Positions 10,367 through 19,845 of a DNA stretch of 64,000 nt are shown here, piece by piece. Position numbers and translations under genes: made by a program. The stretch's first letter is position 1; each line of letters opens with the position of its first letter. The notes under the pieces were generated by a model that did not search any database, was not told where the DNA came from, and was given only the letters and a program-made list of their open reading frames with translations. The DNA is from Synechocystis sp. PCC 6714. GTDB lineage: Bacteria > Cyanobacteriota > Cyanobacteriia > Cyanobacteriales > Microcystaceae. Location of the stretch: positions 2,418,001 to 2,482,000 of the forward strand of contig NZ_CP007542.1 of the NCBI RefSeq assembly GCF_000478825.2, given 5' to 3'.

Positions 10367-12556
10367 ATGGCCCACCCGTTGTATGTCGCTTTTCTTTGGC
10401 ATCAACATCAGCCTTGCTATCAGTCCTATGGCATGGTGGGCACCGGCCATGGACATTATCAACTGCCCTGGGTGCGGTTACATGGCACAAGGGATTACGG
10501 AGGGCTGATCAAATTATGGGCCCGTTATCCCTCCCTGCATCAGACCGTTAGCTTGACTCCCTGTTTACTAGCTCAATTGGAGGATTATGCCCAGGGTCTG
10601 GCCATTGATCGCCATTTAGCCCTCACTGTGAGCCCGGTGGAAAAGTTGAGCCTTGGGCAAAAGGCGGAAATTCTTAATACCTTTTTTGAGGCTAATCCCT
10701 ATACCCAAATTTTTCCTCAGCATCGTTACCAACAGTTGTATGAACAGCGCCAGAGGCAAGGGATAGACTGGTGTGTGGCCCATTGGCAACCCCAAGACTT
10801 TAGTGACCTGCTGGCTTGGCATAATCTGATTTGGTTTGATCCCCTCACTGTGGCCGAAGATAAGGAGGTGTGGAATTGGTATTTTCGGCAAAAATCCTTC
10901 ACCCTCGGCGATCGCCAAAGAATTATTAGTAAGCAACGGCAAATTATCCAAGGCATTATTCCCCTCCATCACCAGCTACAGGAATCTGGGCAACTGGAAA
11001 TTATCACTAGTCCCTACGGCCACCCAATTTTGCCCCTTCTAGCGGACACCAACATTGCCCGCACTGTCCAGGCCGCCCTCGCCCTACCAGACCCTCGTTT
11101 TTGTTGGTCAGAGGATGGAATAAGGCAATTACAACGGGGCAAACAATACTATCGAGAGATTTTTGGCCGGGAATCCCGAGGTCTATGGCCACCAGGGCTG
11201 GCGATTAGTCCTGCCATGTTACAAACGGTGGCCCAACTCCGCTTTGAATGGTTATGTGCCGATGAATCCGTCCTGGCCAAGAGTTTGAGCACCGGCGCTG
11301 AACGGTCTGCCTGGTTGAATTCGGTCTATCGAGTGCCTACGGAAGATGGGGAGTTGGCCATGGTGTTTCGGGACCAACAACTGTCGGATTTGATCAGTTT
11401 TCATTATGGGCGCTATTCCCCAGCCCAGGCGGCCCAGGATTTAATTGAAAGACTTTTGGCCCGCCGCCCCCACCCAGACAATGGCCAACCTAGATTGGTA
11501 ACTATTGCTTTGGAGGGAGATGGAACCTGGAATGGTTATGAAAATAGTGGCTTTGACTTTCTGCAACAATTTTATCAACAGTGTGAACAATTGGGTCGCC
11601 AAAGGTTACTGCAATTGGTGACAGTGTCAGAGTTTATGGACCAATTTCCCCCCACCCAAGTGTTGACCCAACATAATGGCATTCCCAGTCCCCTAGTGGG
11701 CTCCTGGAATCGCGGCAATTTCAGTCAATGGATTGGTCAACCCAGCCAAAATCAAGCTTGGGATTACTTAATTGATGCCCGGCAAACTTTAGCTAGTCAT
11801 CCTGAAGCGACGGAGGAAAATAATCCCGAGGCTTGGCAGGCTCTCTATGGGGCGGAAAGCTCAGACTGGTTTGAAGCTTTTGGCCAGGGCAATTCCGCCC
11901 AAACCCTTACTTCTGAAGCCCTATTCCGCCAACATTTGATCCGGCTCTACCATGCCCTCAACGAAATTCCGCCTGGTTACTTGCACCATCCTTTAATGGA
12001 TCAAAATGGCGATCGCCATTTAGAGGGCCATCTCTATCCCCACTGGGACAATTTAACTAACTTAATTCCCTGGCAGGTGGCCCACCCCGTACCCGTTCAT
12101 ACGGGACAGGCATTTGTCTCGCAGATTTACTATGGCCACGATCGCCAGCGACTGATCCTCCGGTTTGATTTCCATCGCCTTTTGCCGGAATTGATACCAG
12201 ATGAACTCCATCTAGCCTGGTATTATCCCTACGTTGCCCATGGCCATGCCCCTTTGGCGATCGCCTCTTTGCCGGATCAAGGGCCGTTAAATTACTATTT
12301 CCATCACCACTGCCGCATTAATCTGCATCATCTCCAAAGTCACCACGAAATTGCAGTGGGCCCCAACCGTTGGCAACCCCATCCCCAAAGGCCCCAATTA
12401 GTCCATCAAGGACAAACCCTAGTGGTGGTAATTCCCCTGACCGCTTTGCCCGAAACTAGGCCGGATAGCCTACACTTGTTACTTTTGCTGGGCCAACAGG
12501 GGGAATTTTGGGCCAATTTATCTGGCGACAATCTAGTGCAATGGCGTTTGCATTAG
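10367..12556 (+). CDS. Glycoside hydrolase family 57 protein
   Basis: 729 residues. The N-terminus FLWHQHQPCY is the first GH57 motif. The other recognisable blocks are WPPGLAISPAMLQ, FEWLCADES and IALEGDGTWNGYENSGFDFL, all in the first 400 residues; the last third is a beta-rich accessory domain. GH57 enzymes act on alpha-glucans (amylase, 4-alpha-glucanotransferase, branching enzyme). In related proteins the second block usually reads WPaEgavS and the last DGENxW; here they are WPPGLAIS and EGDGTW, so activity should not be assumed. Convergent with nurA, with only 26 bases between the stops. Start is the ATG at 10367, with a weak ribosome site. Confidence 0.85.
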   Translation: MAHPLYVAFLWHQHQPCYQSYGMVGTGHGHYQLPWVRLHGTRDYGGLIKLWARYPSLHQTVSLTPCLLAQLEDYAQGLAIDRHLALTVSPVEKLSLGQKAEILNTFFEANPYTQIFPQHRYQQLYEQRQRQGIDWCVAHWQPQDFSDLLAWHNLIWFDPLTVAEDKEVWNWYFRQKSFTLGDRQRIISKQRQIIQGIIPLHHQLQESGQLEIITSPYGHPILPLLADTNIARTVQAALALPDPRFCWSEDGIRQLQRGKQYYREIFGRESRGLWPPGLAISPAMLQTVAQLRFEWLCADESVLAKSLSTGAERSAWLNSVYRVPTEDGELAMVFRDQQLSDLISFHYGRYSPAQAAQDLIERLLARRPHPDNGQPRLVTIALEGDGTWNGYENSGFDFLQQFYQQCEQLGRQRLLQLVTVSEFMDQFPPTQVLTQHNGIPSPLVGSWNRGNFSQWIGQPSQNQAWDYLIDARQTLASHPEATEENNPEAWQALYGAESSDWFEAFGQGNSAQTLTSEALFRQHLIRLYHALNEIPPGYLHHPLMDQNGDRHLEGHLYPHWDNLTNLIPWQVAHPVPVHTGQAFVSQIYYGHDRQRLILRFDFHRLLPELIPDELHLAWYYPYVAHGHAPLAIASLPDQGPLNYYFHHHCRINLHHLQSHHEIAVGPNRWQPHPQRPQLVHQGQTLVVVIPLTALPETRPDSLHLLLLLGQQGEFWANLSGDNLVQWRLH

Positions 12557-12582
12557 CTGACCTTTGTTGACCGCCATCACCT

Positions 12583-13785
12583 CTAAACCACCGTATTCCT
12601 TTTCCTGGCTTCTTTATAGGAAGTGCCAATGCTCCTCAGCCCTGTCCTGACCAATTGTTGTTCCAAAAGAGCAAAAAAGCGACGGCGATCGCCGCCCCGT
12701 ACCACGGCTTGATTATGGGCTTCCGCAAGGGCCACCGGGTAACCAAAACCCTTTTCTATCTGACTGAGCACAATGGCCAAGGATTGATTGAGCAAGTCAG
12801 AATCCTCTGCTAGCCAAACGGGAAATTCCACCCTCGCCACCTCCGAGCTTCCCTGGACATAGCAAAAACAAACCCGCTGCTCTGGGGCATAGGCTTCCAA
12901 AATGCGGGCATTGCTACGCCAAATCGGCCCCCGTTGTCCCGGAGTGAGAAACTCTTGCCACAAACTGCTATCCCGTAGAGGATCAAAAATTTGACAAGGG
13001 GTTTTCCGTTCCTCCGCCTGACAACCTTCGCAATGGCTGACACAATTGGGGCTTTCGTGGGGGCAAGCCTGAAGCCGCAATAGATTGATGGACTCCACAC
13101 TCCTCGGGGCACTGATGTAACTCATTAGGGGAATGCGGGCCTGACGTAAAGTTTCCCAGGCGGCCAAAATCGGCTCCAGAATTTGGTTCCGTGCTTCCTG
13201 GGGTAAATTTTCCAAGAACCAATAAATTAGCGAACCATCCACCATGGCTAAATTGGGGTCGCTGTGGGGCCCTGGGGGGCTGACCCAACGGCAGGCCAGG
13301 GCAGCTAACCGTTCCGCTTCCAACACGGTGCGGCGATGACCTAACCATTCTTCGGTGCGAATGCCCCAACGGCGGGAAGCATACAAATCCTCGGGACGGT
13401 AATAAACCTCCGGCACACTGTCCAATAGAGGATGTAAATTTTGCCCATAGTGAAGCATTACCCGGCCAATGTTGAGCAGGTAACAGTAGGCAATTTCATG
13501 GTGAGAGGGGGCAATTTGGGAACCATCCGTGGCAAACACACTATGGTTAATAGGAGCTTCCCCAATGGTCACCCTTGTATCCAATGGCTCCAGAGGTGTG
13601 GCCACCGCAAAAAAGAGGCGATCGCCCCACTCTGTCAAGGTTTTGAGTAAATGGGTTTGGTGCTGTTGAGCTTGAAAAAATAATTCCTTAGCCCGTTCCA
13701 GGCGTTGATGGCCAGCGGTGGCTTCCTGACGAAAATGCTGCCCCAGGGCCGGCATTTGACCAGCTAACTTGGTGAGATCAAGCAT
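12583..13785 (-). CDS. nurA: NurA-domain nuclease
   Basis: 400 residues. The NurA fold is seen in FATDGSQIAPSHHE near residue 88 (Asp of the DGS motif binds metal) and in a second MVDGSLIYW near residue 183, with a late acidic helix. NurA proteins are Mn-dependent 5'-3' nucleases that work with the HerA translocase in DNA-end resection. A run of Cys residues (CPHESPNCVSHCEGC, and C in KTPCQIF) around residues 245-270 may form a metal site in this cyanobacterial subgroup. No herA is present beside it. Confidence 0.8.
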   Translation of the reverse strand: MLDLTKLAGQMPALGQHFRQEATAGHQRLERAKELFFQAQQHQTHLLKTLTEWGDRLFFAVATPLEPLDTRVTIGEAPINHSVFATDGSQIAPSHHEIAYCYLLNIGRVMLHYGQNLHPLLDSVPEVYYRPEDLYASRRWGIRTEEWLGHRRTVLEAERLAALACRWVSPPGPHSDPNLAMVDGSLIYWFLENLPQEARNQILEPILAAWETLRQARIPLMSYISAPRSVESINLLRLQACPHESPNCVSHCEGCQAEERKTPCQIFDPLRDSSLWQEFLTPGQRGPIWRSNARILEAYAPEQRVCFCYVQGSSEVARVEFPVWLAEDSDLLNQSLAIVLSQIEKGFGYPVALAEAHNQAVVRGGDRRRFFALLEQQLVRTGLRSIGTSYKEARKRNTVV

Positions 13786-13820
13786 AGGGAAGGCAAAATT
13801 GGGATCTATGGAATCTAGAC

Positions 13821-14333
13821 CTAGTAGAAGAAAATTGCCCCAGTGGGTTGCAAATTAATGGAGCGGTGGCCGTAAAAACGTTCTTCTATATTGACATCAC
13901 CTTTGGTTACAGTGATCACTGCCACATTATCAGCCCCGACCATTTGGGTCCGGGCATCGACGGGAACAGTAAATTTAAGCACAAAGGACTGTTCTGGAGT
14001 GCTGGGGGTGGCATTGTCGGGATAGACCATGATGTAGGCATTATTACCAAAGTTCTCGATCATGGCCGATTCCCCGGGGGCCACTACGTCCGGGGGCATG
14101 GACTCTAGGTTAGTAATATCAAAGTCTAGGGCCAGATCAGTATTGTTCACTAGCTTGACTTTGACCGGTTTTTTCGGATCAAATCTGCCAATGGGTTGCC
14201 AAAAGCCTGGCTGATAGGTGCTGGCAGGGGGATCCTGAGCCTCAACTCTGGGGACATAAACAGCGGGAGTCAGGCCAACAATCGCCACGGCCAGTAAAGA
14301 AAGGGACGCAGTCAGGGGGCGAATATTAGGCAT
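13821..14333 (-). CDS. Secreted protein of unknown function
   Basis: 170 residues beginning with a signal peptide: a basic start, the hydrophobic stretch LSLLAVAIVGLTPAVYV, then an AxA-like site near VEAQ. The mature part is about 140 residues and beta-rich (VKVKLVNNTDLALDFDITN, then a FVLKFTVPVD strand), which suggests a beta-sandwich. It has no Cys and no recognised motif. It stands alone between nurA (same strand, 35 bases away) and a divergent oxidoreductase. Function not recognised. Confidence 0.75.
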   Translation of the reverse strand: MPNIRPLTASLSLLAVAIVGLTPAVYVPRVEAQDPPASTYQPGFWQPIGRFDPKKPVKVKLVNNTDLALDFDITNLESMPPDVVAPGESAMIENFGNNAYIMVYPDNATPSTPEQSFVLKFTVPVDARTQMVGADNVAVITVTKGDVNIEERFYGHRSINLQPTGAIFFY

Positions 14334-14584
14334 AGATAAATTCCTCGATCAAGTTCGGTGAAGTTTTTTGATCAAATCACCAAAATTGGTTCCAGCACAA
14401 TTATCGGGGTCAGTTTTAACCCCGGTCTAGAAAATTGGCGATAATCTGCACTGGGCCGGTTTTTGGCCAGGGAAAGAAGAGAAACACGGCCTGTGCTAGT
14501 ATCTAAGGCATGAATTTTCGTGAAGTCAATTATAACAGTCAGTATTTTGCGGCTGACTAGGTGTTTAGGAGTAGCAACAGCATC

Positions 14585-15655
14585 ATGACGAGCCATCAGC
14601 TCAACGGGCAACGGAGTTACCTTCAGCCGATCCGCATCGGGGTGATTGGGGTGGGCAATATGGGACAGCACCATACCCGGGTCCTGAGCCTGATGAAGGA
14701 TGTGGAGTTTGTGGGCATTGCCGATGTCAATGTAGAACGGGGCCTAGACACCGCCAGCAAGTATCGGGTGCATTTTTTTGAAGATTACCAGGAGATGTTG
14801 CCCCATGTGGATGCGGTTTGTGTAGCTGTTCCCACCCGCCTGCACCATGACGTGGGTATGAATTGTTTGCAAAATAATATCCACACCCTAATCGAAAAAC
14901 CCATTGCCGCTAGCATTGCCGAAGCCGAATCCCTAGTCAATGCCGCCGCCGATGCCAATTGTATTCTCCAAGTTGGACACATTGAACGCTTTAACCCTGC
15001 TTTTTTGGAATTAACTAAAATTCTCAAAACGGAAGAGTTATTGGCGATCGAAGCCCATCGTATGAGTCCCTATTCCCAGCGGGCCAATGATGTTTCCGTG
15101 GTGCTGGATTTGATGATCCACGACATTGACTTGTTGTTGGAACTGGTGGGTTCCGAGGTGATCAAACTTTCCGCCAGCGGTAGTCGGGCTTCTGGGTCAG
15201 GCTATTTGGATTACGTCACCGCTACGTTGGGCTTTTCCTCCGGCATTGTGGCCACCCTCACCGCCAGTAAGGTAACCCACCGAAAAATTCGCTCCATCGC
15301 CGCCCATTGTAAAAATTCCCTCACCGAAGCGGATTTCCTCAATAACGAAATTCTTATTCATCGCCAAACCACCGCTGATTGGAGTGCCGACTATGGCCAG
15401 GTGCTATATCGCCAGGATGGCCTAATCGAAAAGGTTTACACCAGTAACATTGAACCCCTTCATGCCGAACTAGAACATTTCATCCATTGTGTGCGGGGGG
15501 GAGATCAGCCTTCCGTGGGGGGGGAACAGGCCCTCAAAGCTTTGAAACTGGCGAGTTTGATTGAGGAAATGGCGTTGGACTCCGCCGGCTGGAATGCCCT
15601 AGAAGCAGCTTCGGAATATCAAAATGTGACCCTGGCCCTGGGCGCAAGTATATAA
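14585..15655 (+). CDS. Gfo/Idh/MocA family NAD(P)-dependent oxidoreductase
   Basis: About 356 residues. The N-terminal Rossmann fold opens with IRIGVIGVGNMGQHH (GxGxxG-type), and EKPIA carries the catalytic-loop Lys. The C-terminal Gfo/Idh half includes GHIERFNPAF and HDIDLLLELVG, where the His/Asp pair would act on a sugar or inositol-like substrate. The start is uncertain: ATG at 14585 is chosen; an in-frame GTG at 14561 would add 8 residues. TAGGAG at 14566-14571 is rather far (13 bases) from the ATG. Substrate unknown. Confidence 0.85.
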   Translation: MTSHQLNGQRSYLQPIRIGVIGVGNMGQHHTRVLSLMKDVEFVGIADVNVERGLDTASKYRVHFFEDYQEMLPHVDAVCVAVPTRLHHDVGMNCLQNNIHTLIEKPIAASIAEAESLVNAAADANCILQVGHIERFNPAFLELTKILKTEELLAIEAHRMSPYSQRANDVSVVLDLMIHDIDLLLELVGSEVIKLSASGSRASGSGYLDYVTATLGFSSGIVATLTASKVTHRKIRSIAAHCKNSLTEADFLNNEILIHRQTTADWSADYGQVLYRQDGLIEKVYTSNIEPLHAELEHFIHCVRGGDQPSVGGEQALKALKLASLIEEMALDSAGWNALEAASEYQNVTLALGASI

Positions 15656-16122
15656 ATCAAATGTTTAAATTCCCTGTAAATCATTTCCGTCGGGGAGGGA
15701 AGGGTCATTCTGTCTAAAGAATCACTTTCTACTCCGAAAAGTGTTGGTCCCAGTCGAAATACATCTCTTCTTGAGCTAACCCTCTACGGAGTGAGGAGGA
15801 GTAGACTGCTTTCTTGTCATTGTTTGGAGTCGGCGGATTTATAGATTCCATAACGTCTATTTAATTATTCAATTTTGTTGTTTTCTCTAGTTTATTGATA
15901 GGGGAGATGGTGGATTTGGATTGACCTAATCCCTTGGCATTATCGGGGCAAGCCCGTATTCAGGTAAGATGGGGCGGTGTTTTTACGGGTTGATCCATTT
16001 GGCTCTGACCCCATCTCCTCGACTGACGGCTATAGTTTTTTCCGCTGCTGTTAATCATTTTGTTTGGAGGAGGGACTGCCCCCAGCGTCAGCCCGCCACC
16101 ATTGTTTTGCACTCCAATTGCC
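15656..16122. other. 467-bp intergenic region with possible RNA structure
   Basis: No credible coding frame. CTACTCC at 15729-15735 and GGAGTAG at 15798-15804 are inverted repeats that could close a large stem. Upstream of ccmP the strand is rich in GGAGGAGG (near 16066-16073), but that lies about 50 bases from the chosen start, so it is not its ribosome site. Nothing else recognised. Confidence 0.3.
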
Positions 16123-16764
16123 ATGGGCATCGAACTCCGTAGTTACGTTTACTTGGATAGTCTCCAGTCTCAGCATGCCGCCTATATTGGGACGGTGGCC
16201 TCTGGCTTTTTGCCCCTACCGGGGGATTGCTCCCTGTGGGTGGAAGTGTCCCCTGGTATTGAAATTAACCGTATTACGGATATTGCCCTCAAAGCGGCGG
16301 TGGTGCGACCAGGAGTACTATTTGTGGAGCGGCTCTATGGCTTACTGGAGATCCATGCCAGTAATCAGGGAGAGGTGCGGGCGGCGGGGCAGGCAATTTT
16401 GGAATATATCGGTGCCAAGGCCAGTGACTGCATCAAGCCCAAAGTGGTGTCTAGTCAAATCATTCGCAACATCGATGCCTACCAAACCCAGTTGATTAAC
16501 CGCAACCGTCGCGGCCATATGCTGTTGGCCGGACAAACCCTATTTGTGTTGGAAGTGCAACCGGCGGCCTATGCGTCCCTAGCAGCTAACGAAGCGGAAA
16601 AGTATGCCTCGATCAATATTCTCCAGGTGAGTTCCATTGGTAGTTTTGGTCGACTTTATCTGGGGGGAGAAGAACAGGACATTAAGGCGGGAGCCCGGGC
16701 GGCCATCGCGGCGATCGAAAATTCTCCCGGTAAGGTGCCCAGCCTTGGGGGCAAAAATGAATAA
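16123..16764 (+). CDS. ccmP: Carboxysome shell protein, tandem BMC domain (BMC-T)
   Basis: 213 residues from the ATG at 16123; an upstream TTG frame adds an unconvincing Pro-rich leader. Two bacterial-microcompartment domains lie in tandem, residues about 3-100 and 107-205, with [24 protein letters not shown] in the first and a matching [14 protein letters not shown]-type end in the second. CcmP trimers stack into double layers with a gated pore thought to pass 3-phosphoglycerate or RuBP through the beta-carboxysome shell. As in other cyanobacteria it sits away from the main ccm operon. Corresponds to slr0169 of PCC 6803 from memory. Confidence 0.93.
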   Translation: MGIELRSYVYLDSLQSQHAAYIGTVASGFLPLPGDCSLWVEVSPGIEINRITDIALKAAVVRPGVLFVERLYGLLEIHASNQGEVRAAGQAILEYIGAKASDCIKPKVVSSQIIRNIDAYQTQLINRNRRGHMLLAGQTLFVLEVQPAAYASLAANEAEKYASINILQVSSIGSFGRLYLGGEEQDIKAGARAAIAAIENSPGKVPSLGGKNE

Positions 16765-17003
16765 TTAGGCTTGATTTGTGCCTATTTAAAGACTATTTGG
16801 CCCTATGTTTATCCTTTTCCCCCACCGATCGCCGGAGAAAGTCCATCAACTTAACCCGGAGCATTTTCCTCGTGAGATGGAAGCGTAACCACGTACAATG
16901 GGCTTTTGGGGCTGGCGATCGCCGAAAATCTTAGCCGGCAAGATCGGTCCATATTTTCTCGGCCTGTTAATTTTTTTACTGCAGTATTAAGTTTATTCTT
17001 GCC

Positions 17004-17531
17004 ATGACTGAGTCTCTACCCGTTGTTTATCTTTCCTTTTTGTTGATTATTTTGGGGGGATTAGGCGTATTTGTCTTCAGTCAAGTGTTAAAAGCCCGTC
17101 GCCTAGAAAATACCTTTGGTAAGCTACAAAAAAAACTACAAAATGGCAAAGGAACTGCCCAGGAATATTATCAGTTAGGAAGTATTTACCTGGACAAAAA
17201 ACTATATTCCCAATCGATTAACTTGTTTCAAAAAGCCCTCAAAATGGCGGAGGAAGTGGAACCGGAAAACCAAGCGCTAATTTACAATGCCATGGGTTAC
17301 GCTTGTTTTGCCCAGGAGCAATTTGATCTGGCTATTCGTCACTATAAAGATGCGTTGAAACTATATCCGGATTATGTTATTGCGTTGAATAATTTGGCCA
17401 ATGTTTATGAGAAAAAGCAAATGGTTAGCAAAGCCCTGGAAACCTACGAGCAAACCTTGGCAATAGAGCCCAATAATAAAGTAGCTCAACGGCGGGCCAA
17501 TTCCTTGAAAAAACGGCTTGTGGAGACGTAA
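17004..17531 (+). CDS. ycf37: Ycf37 TPR protein, photosystem I assembly factor
   Basis: 175 residues. An N-terminal membrane segment (residues about 6-27, VVYLSFLLIILGGLGVFVFSQ) is followed by a basic linker and three tetratricopeptide repeats (EYYQLGSIYL, IYNAMGYACF and ALNNLANVYE begin the three). Ycf37 anchors to the thylakoid membrane and helps assemble or stabilise PSI, with homologues in chloroplasts (Pyg7/CGL71). It precedes the CBS-pair gene by 58 bases in the same direction and may share a transcript. Confidence 0.92.
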   Translation: MTESLPVVYLSFLLIILGGLGVFVFSQVLKARRLENTFGKLQKKLQNGKGTAQEYYQLGSIYLDKKLYSQSINLFQKALKMAEEVEPENQALIYNAMGYACFAQEQFDLAIRHYKDALKLYPDYVIALNNLANVYEKKQMVSKALETYEQTLAIEPNNKVAQRRANSLKKRLVET

Positions 17532-17589
17532 AATGAATTGGGTGCAGCCAGAAAAAGTTAGCTCAAAGTCCCACATTTAGCATAGTTTT

Positions 17590-18057
17590 ATGAGCAGAAC
17601 GGTTGGGGAAGTGATGACCCCGAATCCCATCACAGTCAAACCCGATACTCCCCTGCAGGATGCCATTCGTCTGTTGGCGGAAAATCGCATCAGCGGCTTG
17701 CCGGTGCTAGATGACCAGGAAAAACTGGTGGGGGTGATTTCCGATACGGATTTGATGTGGCAGGAATCTGGGGTAGATACCCCCCCCTACGTTATGTTGC
17801 TAGACAGCATTATTTACCTACAGAATCCCGCCCGCCACGAAAGGGAATTGCATAAAGCCCTGGGGCAAACGGTGGGAGAAGTGATGAACGATGTGCCCAT
17901 CAGTATTTTGCCTACCCAAACCCTGCGGGAAGCGGCCCATTTGATGAATGAGAAAAAAATTCGCCGTCTACCGGTATTGAATGTGGAAAGTCGGCAGTTG
18001 ATCGGTATTTTGACCCAAGGAGATATTATTCGGGCCATGGCCCGGGGTGAAGCTTAG
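17590..18057 (+). CDS. CBS-domain pair protein
   Basis: 155 residues consisting almost entirely of two CBS motifs: VGEVMTPNPITVKPDTPLQDA at the start and VGEVMNDVPISILPTQTLREA in the second half, each ending with a GVI/GIL-TxxDI strand. Such Bateman modules bind adenosine nucleotides and act as energy sensors. No catalytic domain is attached. The longer loop between the motifs (DTPPYVMLLDSIIYLQNP) is typical of the cyanobacterial/plant CBSX type. Ends 12 bases from the convergent recombinase-like gene. Confidence 0.88.
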   Translation: MSRTVGEVMTPNPITVKPDTPLQDAIRLLAENRISGLPVLDDQEKLVGVISDTDLMWQESGVDTPPYVMLLDSIIYLQNPARHERELHKALGQTVGEVMNDVPISILPTQTLREAAHLMNEKKIRRLPVLNVESRQLIGILTQGDIIRAMARGEA

Positions 18058-18069
18058 GTTTTTCGATTT

Positions 18070-19383
18070 TTACTGTTCCCCGAAGACGAATTTTAGGGCC
18101 AAATGCCATTGCTGGGGTTGTCTTTCTATCTCGATTTTTTGAATAAACTCCCGAAAGTAAAAACGACGCTCTGTTTCCGACAGGTCTCGCCAAAATTGCG
18201 GCAGGGAAACGGCGGGAATAATTCGTTGCAATTCATCCGGGGGCAGTTGGTCTAAATGTTGTTGTAGCTCCGCTATGTCTTGTTTCAGTTGATAACGGCG
18301 TAGTTGATGGGTGTGGTTGTCCAATACGCCCTGCTCTTGCCACAGGGGCAATTGCCCAAGCAAAGTTTGTTTTTCGGCGATCGCCTTTTGTAGATGTTGA
18401 TACTTTTCCCCCAAAAAAGAAGGAGATAGTTTGGCCACGGCCAAGGGCAATTGCTGACAAATTTGCTCAATTACTTGCTCTAGGCATTGCCCATAGGTGA
18501 TCGCCTTACATTTGGGGCTTGCGGGGCAATGGCGGGGCCGTAGGTAAAGATAGGCATTAGTTTGACGACGGGAAGTGACATGGGCCACCAGCCAAGGAGT
18601 CTGGCAACGGATGCAGGAAATTAAACCGGCCAAGGAACGGGGGGCGCTGGCCGTGCGGGGTGGTAAGGGGGCATTGCGCCGCAGTAGGCGATCAATCTGG
18701 GCCGCTTCGGTGCGGCTCAACAAAGGAGCATGGGTGTTGGCAATGACGGTCTGATTTTGGTAGAGCAAATCCCCCCGATACACGGGATGGGTTAACCAAC
18801 GGCGCCCGGTGGCCACCGCAATTTTTTTGCCATAGTTCTGTTCCAAATAGCGGACGGAACTCCGCAGGCAACCGGAGAGAAGAAATCTTTCAAAAAAAGC
18901 TTTTACCACCGGGGCAGTGGCCCGATCAATCACATACTGGCTGGCACTGCGGCGATAACCATAGGGTGCTTTACCAGGGGGTGGTGTAAGGGCTAAACGG
19001 TTACGGGCGTGACCGCGGCGGAGATGATCTTGTCTTTGTTCCCTTTCCAGAGTCATCCACAGTTGCGACCATTGTTCCCTGGCGATCGCCATTTCTTTTT
19101 TGCCATGGCTATGGTAATCCTGCTCCAAGGCAATGACCGTAATACCCGAATTTTCTAATTGTCCTAGGGTTCGTTCCACAGCGGAAGCGGATGAACCTAA
19201 TTCCTTAAGATTTCTGACCAGACAATAATCGATGCCCTGACTTTGGCAATCCTCCATCAGTTGTCCTAGGGCCCACCTTTGCCCTAGGTCTACATAAACT
19301 TGATCTACCTCCACTCCCCAAATTTGAAGATCCGGTGGTGCATCCAACAGGCGATCGGAGTAAACGTAAGCAACAATACGCAT
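18070..19383 (-). CDS. Degenerate large serine recombinase-like protein
   Basis: 437 residues. Layout fits a large serine recombinase: an N-terminal resolvase-like domain (1-130), a recombinase domain (PPGKAPYGYRR, then VYRGDLLYQNQ near 160-260), a Cys-containing zinc-ribbon-like part (ISCIRCQTPW, then RPRHCPASPKC), and a C-terminal coiled coil. Ser9 in AYVYSDR occupies the nucleophile position, but the usual DRLxR segment is replaced by NLKELGSS, so catalytic Arg residues appear lost. No cargo, inverted repeats or attachment sites are visible nearby and base composition matches the host. It is probably a domesticated protein and not an active integrase. Confidence 0.7.
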   Translation of the reverse strand: MRIVAYVYSDRLLDAPPDLQIWGVEVDQVYVDLGQRWALGQLMEDCQSQGIDYCLVRNLKELGSSASAVERTLGQLENSGITVIALEQDYHSHGKKEMAIAREQWSQLWMTLEREQRQDHLRRGHARNRLALTPPPGKAPYGYRRSASQYVIDRATAPVVKAFFERFLLSGCLRSSVRYLEQNYGKKIAVATGRRWLTHPVYRGDLLYQNQTVIANTHAPLLSRTEAAQIDRLLRRNAPLPPRTASAPRSLAGLISCIRCQTPWLVAHVTSRRQTNAYLYLRPRHCPASPKCKAITYGQCLEQVIEQICQQLPLAVAKLSPSFLGEKYQHLQKAIAEKQTLLGQLPLWQEQGVLDNHTHQLRRYQLKQDIAELQQHLDQLPPDELQRIIPAVSLPQFWRDLSETERRFYFREFIQKIEIERQPQQWHLALKFVFGEQ

Positions 19384-19403
19384 AGCACCAGGTGATAAAA
19401 ACC

Positions 19404-19727
19404 CTATAAAAACCGGTCTAGGGCCTGTTTTAGTTCCGCCAACTCCTGCTCAATATTGCCCTCCGCCGCCGCTCTGGTGATGCATTCATTCATATGATCA
19501 TCCAAAATCAATCTAGCCACCCGGTCTAATGCTCCCCGAATGGCCGCCACCTGGATTAGTACCTCTGGGCAAGGACGATTTTCCTGCACCATGGTTTTAA
19601 CTCCCCGAATATGCCCCTCAATGCGGGAGAGGCGATTGACTAATTTTTGCAAGGATTCTTCGCTGTGGACGTGGGGATGGGAGTGGCTGTGGCGGGCGGA
19701 AGGATGGGGAACAGGTTGGGAAGTCAT
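19404..19727 (-). CDS. inrS: Nickel-responsive CsoR/RcnR-family repressor InrS
   Basis: 107 residues, a four-helix-bundle DNA-binding protein of the CsoR/FrmR/RcnR family. The planar Ni-binding ligands of InrS are present at exactly the published positions: His21, Cys53, His78 and Cys82. The His-rich N-terminus (HSHSHPHVH) is also characteristic. InrS represses the nickel exporter gene nrsD and releases it on binding Ni(II). nrsD is not in this window. The gene lies 20 bases downstream of the recombinase-like start region on the same strand, upstream in transcription order. In PCC 6803 it is sll0176 by memory. Confidence 0.95.
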   Translation of the reverse strand: MTSQPVPHPSARHSHSHPHVHSEESLQKLVNRLSRIEGHIRGVKTMVQENRPCPEVLIQVAAIRGALDRVARLILDDHMNECITRAAAEGNIEQELAELKQALDRFL

Positions 19728-19845
19728 ACGTTCAATCTTTGTCGATATTTGCCGATAAAACTATTGCCGGATTAGACAATTTTTCTTGATGTTAGCGGGG
19801 TTGGGAATTTTGCGCCGCCGATGGCTTAGTTTTAGGAAGACACCG

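Noticed and set aside
16060-16122. TTG start extending ccmP by 21 residues
   Set aside because: The leader is Pro/Gly-rich and unlike BMC proteins; the ATG at 16123 gives the usual CcmP start and length.
15656-16122. tRNA or known small RNA in the gap before ccmP
   Set aside because: No cloverleaf, no CCA-adjacent acceptor stem and no known RNA motif could be traced; only loose inverted repeats were seen.
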